Shown here: piece after piece, positions 57,712 to 64,000 of the stretch
Numbering within the stretch: the first letter of the stretch is position 1
Layout of the letters: every line of letters starts with the position of its first letter
Notes under the pieces: model-generated
What the model saw: only the letters and a program-made list of their open reading frames with translations
What the model was told of the DNA's origin: nothing
The model's database searches: none
Translations under genes and position numbers: made by a program
Source of the DNA: Nonomuraea sp. PA05
GTDB lineage: Bacteria; Actinomycetota; Actinomycetes; Streptosporangiales; Streptosporangiaceae
Length of the DNA: 64,000 bases
Assembly: GCF_008086045.1 (NCBI RefSeq)
Contig: NZ_VSEY01000022.1
Span: 124,001 to 188,000 of the forward strand
Reading direction: 5' to 3'

Positions 57712-59246
57712 GCGTCCTTCACCAGATAGACGTTCTTCATCTTCGTCAGCCGCGCGAACGGCCCCTCGCCGAGCGCGAACACCTTGATCCGCAGGTCGGC
57801 GGCCGTCGGGTCCTCCTTCAGCGACTCGGCGAAGTCGCGGGAGACGGCGCTCAGGTGCGCCACGACGCCCTTGCGGCAGATGTCGGCCAGCGCCTGCTCG
57901 TCCACCTCGCCGCGCACCTCCAGGTTGATCACCGGCCGGTACTCCAGGCCGGGCAGCTCCTCCAGCGACAGGCAGAAGCGGTTGATCGCGGCGGCGTACG
58001 GGTTGCCCTGGTAGAGGCCGTACTCGACGTCCTGCGGATAGAGGTTGGCCCCCATGTAGGAGATCGTCGAGTCCTTGCGGCCGAACAGGAACAGCAGCGG
58101 CAGGTTCATCCGCTCGTCGGTCCACATGGCCGCGTAGTCGTCGTCGCCCAGCGCCCGCCGCACGTCGGCCAGCGTGCGCAGCCTGGCCTCGTCGCCGACG
58201 TTGTAGCGCAGCTTGGGCTGCAGGCAACTCTTGGTGTTGAGCGTGCACAGCAGCTCGCCGTCGTCGTTCACCTCCAGGAACGTCTCCAGCGGGTTGTAGT
58301 GGAAGATCATCGGCAGTCGTTGCTCGCCCGGCCCGAGCAGGGCGTCGCGCAGCCGCTGGTCGGTGGCCAGGCGCTTGCGCAGCCGTACGCTGAAGCCGCT
58401 CTCCGCGCCCATCCCGATCGTCAGGTCGGACGCGCCGTAACCGGAGCGCACCTCCTCGAAGCGCTCCTCCAGGTAGTCGCGCAGCGCCTCCGTCATGCCC
58501 TCGCCGCCGACCATGCCCCTGATGCGGTACTCCTGCCACGGGAAGCCCGCCTCGTCGAGGCGGTCGCGCAGATGCTTGAGGAACGGCGGGTACGCTGCCA
58601 CCACGTAGTCGTAGCCGGGCCCGAAGTGCGCCAGCGTGTCGGCGATCTTCTCCAGGTCGGGGCCGGTGTTCTTGACCATGGCGATGCGGGCCATGGCCGC
58701 GCCGGTCGTGGTGCCGGTCGCCCAGGCGCCCATCGAGTACGCGTTGATCACGAACAGCCGGTCGCCGGGGAAGACCAGCCCGATGTACCCGGCGGCGTTG
58801 CGGTAGATGCCCTTCAGCTCGCGCGGCCCGCGCACCCAGTTGTACGGCTTGCCGCTCGAACCGGACGACTCGTCCACGATCACGCCGGGCCGGTACAGCC
58901 TGCCCTCCTGGCAGCGGCTCGCCTCGTCGTAGGCTCCGGCGTAGTTCTGCTTCGTCGTCTCCGGGAAGTCGGCCAGCCGGCGGGCCCGCCCGGCGCCGTG
59001 CGCGTTCAGGAAGTGGCGGTAGGCGGGGACGTCCACGGCCGCGAACTGGCAGGCCACCCTGGCGTGCCTGGCCGCCACCCGGTCGAGCGCGGGGTGGTAG
59101 CCGCGGGCGACCATGCGCCAGATGGCGGGGTGCAGGGCGCCGAGGCGGTACGCGCCGGTCAGGGTCCAGGAGTAGGCCTGGAGGCGGGCCCTTCGCCAGC
59201 GTTGACGGGGGGTGAGCGGCCCTAGGACGGGGCTGAGGCGGATCAT
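57708..59246 (-). CDS. PaaK/CapK-like adenylate-forming enzyme
   Basis: 512 residues. It shows the phenylacetate-CoA ligase superfamily layout: the P-loop-like DESSGSSGKPYNWVRGPRE, GMVGGEGMTEALRDYLEERF, SGYGASDLTIGMG, and FLFGRKDSTISYMGANLYPQDVEYGLY near the C-terminal hinge. It should activate a carboxylic acid as an acyl-adenylate. ATG at 59246 is chosen as the conserved N-terminus begins there. It is the first gene of a four-gene operon with a nested inverted repeat in the promoter. The substrate is unknown. Confidence 0.82.
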   Translation of the reverse strand: MIRLSPVLGPLTPRQRWRRARLQAYSWTLTGAYRLGALHPAIWRMVARGYHPALDRVAARHARVACQFAAVDVPAYRHFLNAHGAGRARRLADFPETTKQNYAGAYDEASRCQEGRLYRPGVIVDESSGSSGKPYNWVRGPRELKGIYRNAAGYIGLVFPGDRLFVINAYSMGAWATGTTTGAAMARIAMVKNTGPDLEKIADTLAHFGPGYDYVVAAYPPFLKHLRDRLDEAGFPWQEYRIRGMVGGEGMTEALRDYLEERFEEVRSGYGASDLTIGMGAESGFSVRLRKRLATDQRLRDALLGPGEQRLPMIFHYNPLETFLEVNDDGELLCTLNTKSCLQPKLRYNVGDEARLRTLADVRRALGDDDYAAMWTDERMNLPLLFLFGRKDSTISYMGANLYPQDVEYGLYQGNPYAAAINRFCLSLEELPGLEYRPVINLEVRGEVDEQALADICRKGVVAHLSAVSRDFAESLKEDPTAADLRIKVFALGEGPFARLTKMKNVYLVKDA

Positions 59247-59297
59247 GAACGGTGAGACTAGTGGGGGCGACTGAAAGATCACTTGTCGTCCACTTTC

Positions 59298-59339
59298 ATG
59301 GCATTCGTTCTTGCGGAACGAGACTTTCCGCAATGCCAT
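59298..59339. repeat. Nested inverted repeat in divergent promoter
   Basis: ATGGCAT (59298-59304) pairs with ATGCCAT (59333-59339). Inside it TGCGGAA (59312-59318) pairs with TTCCGCA (59326-59332) around CGAGACT. A further TGAAAG (59272)/CTTTCA (59293) pair adjoins it. It lies between the PaaK-like operon and the AlkZ-like gene, and looks like a complex operator or cruciform. Confidence 0.75.
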
Positions 59340-59378
59340 CTAGCCTGGGTGGCGTCGAACGGATGAGAGGCAACACAC

Positions 59379-60494
59379 GTGATCGAACTGTCATGGCCGC
59401 AGGTCAGCGCCAGGCGACTGGAGCGCGCCGGGCTCGCCGGCCCGCACGGTGGCACTGAGGGGACGGTGGCCGCCATGTGCGGCGCGCACGCCCAGGTCAT
59501 GGCAGCCGCCGAGCTGTCCGTCGGGCTGCGGCTCGACGGCGTCACCCGCGTCCACGTGCGCGAGGCTCTGTGGAAGGAGCGCGGCCTGGTCAAGACGCAC
59601 GGCCCGCGCGGCACCGTGCACCTGCTGCCCGCCCGCGACCTGCCGCGCTGGGTGAGCGCCCTGTCCACGCTGCCCGTCAGGCCCGCTCCGGCGTCCATGC
59701 GGATGACGGACGAGCAGACCGATCAGGTCGTGGCGGCCGTCCGCGAGGCGGTCAAGGGCGCCGAGCTGACCATGGACGAGCTGAGCGAGGCGGTCGTCGC
59801 CGCCACCGGCCCGTGGGCGGGCGACCTGGTCATGCCCGCGTTCCAGGGCTACTGGCCGCGGTGGCGGCAGGCCATGCACCTGGCCGCGCACCGGGGCGCG
59901 TTCGTCTTCGGGCCGGGTCGCGGGCGCAAGGTCACCTACACCGCCGCGCCGGACACGCTGCCCGCGACGGACGGGCCCGCCTGGCTGGTCAGGAACTACC
60001 TGTGGGCGTACGGGCCCGCCACGCCCGCCGAGTTCGCGCAGTGGGCGGGCGGCACCACCGGGTGGGCGAACGCGGCGTTCCGGGAGGTCGAGCTGGAGGA
60101 GGTCCGGCTGGAGGGGCGGCCGTGCTGGTTGCTCGCGGGCGACACCGGCATGCCCGCCGAGCCGCCCCGTGGTGTGCGGTTGCTGCCGTACTTCGACGCG
60201 TACGTGGTGGCGGGCCGCCCCCGCGAGCTGCTGTACGCCGGAGCCGCGGCCCAGCGGGCCCTCGCCGGCGGACAGGCGGGCAACTACCCGGTGCTGCTCG
60301 TGGACGGGGAGGTGGCGGGCGTGTGGCACCAGCGCCGCTCGGGCAGCCGGATCGACGTCACGGTCGAGCCGCTGTGCGACCTCACGACGGCCCGGCTGGA
60401 CGAGCTCCAGCAGCAGGTGCGGCGGGTCGGCGAGGTGCTGGAGGGCCGCCCGAGCCTCACGATCGGCCCGGTCACCGTCGGACCGCATGCCTGA
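59379..60494 (+). CDS. AlkZ/AlkX-like winged-helix DNA glycosylase (HTH_42 family)
   Basis: 371 residues from a GTG. The HTH_42 pattern is present: LSWPQVSARRLERAGL, VHVREALWKERGLVKTHGPRGTVHLLPARDLPRW, then WLVRNYLWAYGPATPAEFAQWAG and LLPYFDAYVVAGRPRELLYAG. Members excise damaged or crosslinked bases; several protect producers of alkylating antibiotics. The usual QxQ catalytic motif cannot be placed with certainty here. It stands alone or leads the following HTH gene. Confidence 0.82.
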   Translation: MIELSWPQVSARRLERAGLAGPHGGTEGTVAAMCGAHAQVMAAAELSVGLRLDGVTRVHVREALWKERGLVKTHGPRGTVHLLPARDLPRWVSALSTLPVRPAPASMRMTDEQTDQVVAAVREAVKGAELTMDELSEAVVAATGPWAGDLVMPAFQGYWPRWRQAMHLAAHRGAFVFGPGRGRKVTYTAAPDTLPATDGPAWLVRNYLWAYGPATPAEFAQWAGGTTGWANAAFREVELEEVRLEGRPCWLLAGDTGMPAEPPRGVRLLPYFDAYVVAGRPRELLYAGAAAQRALAGGQAGNYPVLLVDGEVAGVWHQRRSGSRIDVTVEPLCDLTTARLDELQQQVRRVGEVLEGRPSLTIGPVTVGPHA

Positions 60495-60505
60495 ACGTTC
60501 CCTAT

Positions 60506-60535
60506 CACTCCCTTTATGGGGCAGAATAGGGAGTG
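60506..60535. promoter_or_regulatory. Inverted repeat overlapping the RBS of the HTH gene
   Basis: CACTCCCT (60506-60513) and AGGGAGTG (60528-60535) are perfect 8-bp arms. The right arm contains the ribosome-binding site AGGGAG, three bases before the ATG at 60538. A second overlapping pair, TCCCTAT/ATAGGGA, is also present. It could be an autoregulatory operator or an RNA hairpin that hides the RBS. Confidence 0.65.
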
Positions 60536-60537
60536 TT

Positions 60538-60939
60538 ATGGAGCAATACACCGTGGAGCAGGTCGCGGATCTGCTGGGTCTGCACGTCAAGACCGTGCGC
60601 AACTACGTACGGGACGGGCGGTTGCCCGCCGTGCGGATCGGCAAGCAGTACCGCATCGCCAAGGAGGACCTCGCGGCGTTCACCGGCCTGCCCGCCGCCG
60701 CGACCACCAGGCCCCGCCGCGCCGAGGTGTCCAGCATCGTGCAGGTCGACGGCATCGCCAGGGCCGACCTCGACCGCGTCAGCACCATGGTCACCGGCTC
60801 GCTGGCGGGCCGGCCGCACGGGCTGAGCGTGCAGTTCGTCTACGACGAGGAACGCGAGCACCTCAAGATCATCGTGCTGGGCGGGCTGGAGGAGAGCGCC
60901 CAGGTGCTGCGGATCATCGACGCGCTGGTGAGGGACTGA
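60538..60939 (+). CDS. MerR/excisionase-type helix-turn-helix protein
   Basis: 133 residues. The N-terminal HTH_17 domain is YTVEQVADLLGLHVKTVRNYVRDGRLPAVRIGKQYRI split across the helix and wing, with EDLAAFTG after it. A C-terminal domain of about 65 residues (VSSIVQVDGIARADLDRVSTMV... HLKIIVLGGLEESAQVLRIID) may be a ligand or dimerisation domain. It overlaps the hydrolase start (TGATG) and sits right after a strong inverted repeat, so it probably controls itself and the hydrolase. Confidence 0.85.
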   Translation: MEQYTVEQVADLLGLHVKTVRNYVRDGRLPAVRIGKQYRIAKEDLAAFTGLPAAATTRPRRAEVSSIVQVDGIARADLDRVSTMVTGSLAGRPHGLSVQFVYDEEREHLKIIVLGGLEESAQVLRIIDALVRD

Positions 60940-61826
60940 TGGGCGGCCTCTACTCCTCCCCGGAAGGCGCGGCGGCCGTCGAGCGCCGCCACCGCGAGCT
61001 TCTGGAGCGCTGGCCGGTGCCGTACGAGCAGGTGCGCGTGCCGACAGCGCAGGGGGAGACGTTCGCCGTGACGTGCGGGCCCGCCGGGGCGCCGCCGCTG
61101 CTGCTCCTGCACGGGTCGGCCGGCACCAGCGCCATGTGGCTGGGCGACGTCGCCACCTGGGCGCGGCGGTTCCGCGTGCACGCCGTGGACATCGTCGGCG
61201 AGCCCGGGCTGAGCGCGCCGTCCCGGCCCCCGCTGCGGCCCGGCACCTACGCCGGCTGGCTCGGCGAGGTGATGTCCGGGCTCGGTGCGGAGCGGGTCTC
61301 GATCGCCGCGGTGTCGCTGGGCGGCTGGATGGCGCTCGCGTACGCGACCCGGTGGCCCGAGCGGGTCGAACGGCTCGCCCTGATGTGCCCGAGCGGGATC
61401 GGAAGGCGGCGGGTGCTGCCGTTGTCGCGGGCGTTGCCGCTGCTCGTGCTGGGTGGAGAGGCGGGGCGCCGCCGCGCGATGCGCCTGATCCTCGGCCCGC
61501 AGGCAGCCGCGCTCGACTCCACCGACTCCACCGGCTCCACCGGCTCTTCTGGCGATCTGGCGGCGTTCGCGTTGCTGATCCACCGGCACTACCGGCCGCG
61601 CCGCGGCAGGCTCCCGGTCTTCCCCGACGACGACCTGCGCCGCCTCACCATGCCCATGCTGGTCATCGCCGGCGACCGCGACGCCCTGCTCGACACCCGG
61701 GCCACCCGGCGCCGCCTGGCCCGCACCACCCCCACGGCCGACGTGCGCGTCCTGCCCGGGACCGGTCACCTCCTGCCCCCGCAGACCCGAGAGATCATGA
61801 GCTTCCTGGAGAGCACCCATGCCTGA
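60939..61826 (+). CDS. Alpha/beta hydrolase
   Basis: 295 residues. The nucleophile elbow is VSLGGW (Ser in GxSxG-like SVSLGG), the oxyanion segment is LLHGSAGTS, the acid is in IAGDRDALL and the His in PGTGHLLPPQ. A low-complexity DSTDSTGSTGSSGD insert near 190 comes from a short DNA repeat. Substrate unknown. It is translated from TGATG coupling with the HTH gene, and its 3' end overlaps the next gene by 8 bp. Confidence 0.85.
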   Translation: MGGLYSSPEGAAAVERRHRELLERWPVPYEQVRVPTAQGETFAVTCGPAGAPPLLLLHGSAGTSAMWLGDVATWARRFRVHAVDIVGEPGLSAPSRPPLRPGTYAGWLGEVMSGLGAERVSIAAVSLGGWMALAYATRWPERVERLALMCPSGIGRRRVLPLSRALPLLVLGGEAGRRRAMRLILGPQAAALDSTDSTGSTGSSGDLAAFALLIHRHYRPRRGRLPVFPDDDLRRLTMPMLVIAGDRDALLDTRATRRRLARTTPTADVRVLPGTGHLLPPQTREIMSFLESTHA

Positions 61827-62160
61827 CGGCTACCACTACGCGGCCGGCGAGCCGCTGAACACCACTGCCGACGTCCTCGACCTCATCGCGGAAGCGTGGG
61901 GCCACCACGTCACCTGGGTGGCCGTCCCCATCGAGCGCCTGCCCGGCGACTTCTTCAAGCTGAGCACCGGAGTGGCAGGCGAGATCACCCAGAAGTTCGC
62001 CAACTACCGCATCGGGCTGGCCATCGTGGGCGACACCGACCACCACGCCGCCACGGGCAACGCGGTGCGCGCCTGGATGATCGAGGCGAACCGGGGCGAA
62101 CAGCTCTGGTTCGTACGCGACGAGGCCGAACTGGCGGCCCGCCTGTCAGCCAGGGGCTGA
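61819..62160 (+). CDS. DUF4180 family protein
   Basis: 113 residues. The family pattern DVLDLIAEAWGHHVTWVAVPIERLPGDFFKLSTGVAGEITQKFANYRIGLAIVGD is clear across its length. The function is unknown. It completes the HTH-hydrolase-DUF4180 operon and overlaps the 3' end of the convergent TetR gene by 15 bp. Confidence 0.85.
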   Translation: MPDGYHYAAGEPLNTTADVLDLIAEAWGHHVTWVAVPIERLPGDFFKLSTGVAGEITQKFANYRIGLAIVGDTDHHAATGNAVRAWMIEANRGEQLWFVRDEAELAARLSARG

Positions 62161-62877
62161 GCCGGGGCGGCCTCTGGCCACAGCCGCCTCGATGCCGTCG
62201 AGCAGCACGTCCAGGCCGCTCGCGAAGGTGTCGTCGTCCGCGCCGGGCTCGGACTCCACCCAAGCCACCATCGGATAACGGCCGGTGACCCCCGGGGCCA
62301 CCTCCTCCAGCAAATGCGAGCGCGTCCGCCACCACTCCTCGTCGGACACCCCGGTCGCCGACGGCGCCAGCCGCGACTCCGAGACCGTCCTGGCCGCGCC
62401 CCGCACGAAGTCCAGCAGCAGCGCCACCACCCCGCGCGTCCTGCGCGGCCCCAGCCCGGTCCCGCGCAGGATCGCCACCAGGCTCTCCAGCGTCGCGAAC
62501 TCGTTGGGCCCCAGCACCGGCCGGGCCTGCGACACCTGCAGCACCCACGGATGCCGCAGGTAGAAGGCCAGCGTGTGCTCGGCCCAGCGGGCCACGGTCG
62601 GGCGCCAGCCCGCGCTCGCGTCGTAGGCGGTGGGCAGCTCGGCCAGCACGCGGTCGTACATCAGGTCGATCAGCTCGCCCTTGTTCGGCACGTACGTGTA
62701 GAGCGCCATGCCGGTGCGGCCGAGCCGTTCGCCGACCTTGCGCATCGACAGGGCCGCCATGCCCTCGCTGTCGGCCACCTCGATCGCGGCCTCGACGATC
62801 ACGTCCACGCTCAGCCCCGGCTTCGGGCCTGGACGCACCTCGCCCGGCTCCTCGCCGCTGCGCCACAACAGCGCCAT
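62146..62877 (-). CDS. TetR-family regulator (TetR_C_1 type)
   Basis: 243 residues. The HTH is near 45-75: AAIEVADSEGMAALSMRKVGERLGRTGMALYTYVPNKGELIDLMYD split over the helix-turn-helix. The C-terminal domain resembles the tetracycline-repressor group (HPWVLQVSQARPVLGPNEFATLE). ATG at 62877 preferred over the upstream GTG. The operator at 62943-62959 lies upstream. No target gene is adjacent except the decayed hydrolase and small secreted protein further on. Confidence 0.88.
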   Translation of the reverse strand: MALLWRSGEEPGEVRPGPKPGLSVDVIVEAAIEVADSEGMAALSMRKVGERLGRTGMALYTYVPNKGELIDLMYDRVLAELPTAYDASAGWRPTVARWAEHTLAFYLRHPWVLQVSQARPVLGPNEFATLESLVAILRGTGLGPRRTRGVVALLLDFVRGAARTVSESRLAPSATGVSDEEWWRTRSHLLEEVAPGVTGRYPMVAWVESEPGADDDTFASGLDVLLDGIEAAVARGRPGSAPG

Positions 62878-62942
62878 CGACCGTCGCGCGTCACCCTGAC
62901 CTGCGAAGACGACCAACGCGCAGCTCCTGGGGGCCGGACAAT

Positions 62943-62959
62943 GCCTTACGCCATAAGGC
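62943..62959. promoter_or_regulatory. TetR-type operator
   Basis: GCCTTACGCCATAAGGC is an inverted repeat (6-bp arms, 5-bp centre) 66 bp upstream of the TetR gene. CTTAnGCnnTAAG-type operators are common for this TetR subgroup, so autoregulation is likely. Confidence 0.7.
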
Positions 62960-62986
62960 TATCAGCCGGGTGGATCATGCGAACGG

Positions 62987-63030
62987 CGGCTGTCCCGGCC
63001 CCCGCCCAATGGCGGGTACCGGGACAGCCG
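62987..63030 (-). terminator. Long hairpin after the small secreted protein gene
   Basis: CGGCTGTCCCGG (62987-62998) pairs with CCGGGACAGCCG (63019-63030), and CCCGCC/GGCGGG pair within it. A smaller GAAAGCT-C-AGCTTTC palindrome (63037-63051) sits right beside the stop codon at 63053. Together they make a strong terminator for the minus-strand gene. Confidence 0.75.
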
Positions 63031-63052
63031 CGCGCCGAAAGCTCAGCTTTCG

Positions 63053-63373
63053 TCAGCCGAAGATGGCGTTGCCGTCGTCACCGTCGTCGTCATCATCGTC
63101 ATCGTCGTCGCCGGACCAGTGCTCCCGGTAGTCCTTCGACTCGAACTTCTTGCAGACGTCGGCGTCGCGGGTGCCGGCGAAGACGCCGTGCTTGGTGACG
63201 TGCTGGTAGGTCGAGTCGTCGTTCATGCCGAGCCCGCAGTTCTGCGGGTGCTTGGCCCAGTGCTCGGACCAGACCGGCTCCTTGCCCTCGTCGGCGGCCA
63301 CGGAGCCGGCCGTCCCGAACAGTACGGCCGCGGCGAGCAGCGCACCACCGGCGGCGGTGAGGCTCTTTCTCAT
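63053..63373 (-). CDS. Small secreted protein with poly-Asp tail
   Basis: 106 residues. Signal peptide (AAGGALLAAAVLFGTAGS, cleavage near VAA|DE). The mature part has two Cys (NCGLG and DVCKK), HWAKHPQ and EHWSG. It ends in a run of nine Asp followed by GDDGNAIFG, encoded by GAC/GAT triplets that look like slippage. A calcium- or metal-binding tail is plausible but unproven. GGGGGAG precedes the ATG. Confidence 0.8.
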   Translation of the reverse strand: MRKSLTAAGGALLAAAVLFGTAGSVAADEGKEPVWSEHWAKHPQNCGLGMNDDSTYQHVTKHGVFAGTRDADVCKKFESKDYREHWSGDDDDDDDDDGDDGNAIFG

Positions 63374-63461
63374 GATCTCCCCCTGTAATCACGGAGTGCC
63401 ATCGGCCATCACTATACGTAGCGATCTTGATGCTTCCAGTAGCGCCACACCGACTTTTCCC

Positions 63462-63945
63462 TCAATAGACCACCGATGATGGGTGGAACCCGCTCACTGC
63501 CCCCTGGAAGACGGCCCGGAGGAACGTCGTCAGGGCCTCGGTCACCTCCACCGGGCGTTCCACGGGCGGGAGGTGACCGGCCTCGGGCAGGTCGAGGCGG
63601 CGCGCGCCCGGGATGCCCGACGCCGGCAGCGCCGACACCTCCTGGATGCCCGGCACGTCCGACAGCCCGTTGATCACCAGCGTGGGGGCGGTCACCTCGG
63701 GCAAACGGGTGTGCGTCGCGGCTCCGGCCGGGTCCACGTGGCCGGACGGCGCCGAGGAGTGCACGCGTTCGGCGGCCTGCTCCACCAGGCCGCGCGGTCC
63801 ACGCGCAGGGCGTCCAAGAGGGCGAGCAGGTCCTCGTGGGTGCACACCTCGCCCTCGGCGTCGGGGGATCGGCCGTGCCCGCGCCAGTGCCCGCCGCCGG
63901 GGTCGCGGGCCCGGCTTCCTCGTACGAGATGCCGAGATCGTCCAT
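63462..63945 (-). pseudogene. Decayed alpha/beta hydrolase
   Basis: The N-terminal start MDDLGISYEEAG is in one frame, and the C-terminal part (LPEVTAPTLVINGLSDVPGIQEV, then ARRLDLPEAGHLPPVERPVEVTEALTTFL) in another. The latter is a normal hydrolase cap-to-His region. The nucleophile Ser region and most of the core are missing, and the intervening sequence is Arg/Pro-rich. It is a frameshifted, internally deleted remnant. Confidence 0.65.
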
Positions 63946-64000
63946 GATCGGGACGTCAGCGACGGCGGGGGAGGTGCGGGGCGGTGTTCGCCACGGGCAC

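Overview
The window is uniformly GC-rich, uses GTG and TTG starts freely, packs genes with ATGA/GTGA/TTGA overlaps, and carries actinobacterial families (DevR/DosR, SARP, ECF42 sigma, HrdB-like sigma, DUF4180, TIGR04222). It therefore comes from an actinomycete chromosome. A Streptosporangiales member such as Nonomuraea is my inference, not a proven assignment. No rRNA, tRNA, CRISPR array, transposase or phage gene was seen.

Layout. (1) 1-5.6 kb and 22-26.7 kb: genes like the dormancy (DosR) regulon of mycobacteria, namely two Acg-type nitroreductases, a DevR/DosR response regulator, universal stress proteins, CBS proteins, a DoxX-like protein and a CtpF-like P-type ATPase. Several 14-15 bp GGGAC-N4-GTCCC-like sites lie in their promoters. 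Three of these genes are broken: a CBS gene, a USP gene and the ATPase. (2) 5.7-22 kb sits between the two halves: acyl-CoA dehydrogenase, a 2543-aa iterative PKS/secondary-lipid synthase (KS-AT-KS-ACP-KR-DH), an 1806-aa one-chain acyl-CoA carboxylase of eukaryotic layout, an Sfp-type phosphopantetheinyl transferase and a CPBP membrane protease. One DosR-like site lies just upstream. (3) 27-28.9 kb: three tandem secreted paralogues. (4) 28.9-33.2 kb: a zinc uptake locus of the Azt type (permease, two AztD-like proteins, solute-binding protein) behind a Zur-like box, but with no ATPase gene. (5) 33.2-43.5 kb: the most unusual region, a probable new RiPP cluster: SARP regulator, prolyl oligopeptidase, an 18-codon precursor gene with a perfect Shine-Dalgarno sequence, an MccB/ThiF-like adenylating enzyme, an MFS exporter, a nitric oxide synthase oxygenase domain, a small unknown protein and a BBE flavoprotein. 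(6) 43.7-48.8 kb: an iron-boxed siderophore-binding lipoprotein, phosphoesterase, SRPBCC/HTH pair, ECF42 sigma factor and nucleotidyltransferase. (7) 48.9-55.2 kb: a caspase-STAND-WD40 protein, an ABC ATPase and a TIGR04222 protein. (8) 55.3-59.2 kb: a four-gene overlapping operon (PaaK-like ligase, small protein, GNAT-like protein, nitroreductase). (9) 59.4-64 kb: an AlkZ-like protein, HTH regulator, hydrolase, DUF4180 protein, TetR regulator, small secreted protein and a decayed hydrolase.

Two systems stand out. One is a lipid/polyketide synthase operon with its own carboxylase and PPTase, possibly under DevR control. The other is a peptide cluster in which a tiny precursor ending in Gly is paired with an adenylating enzyme, a peptidase and a nitric oxide synthase.
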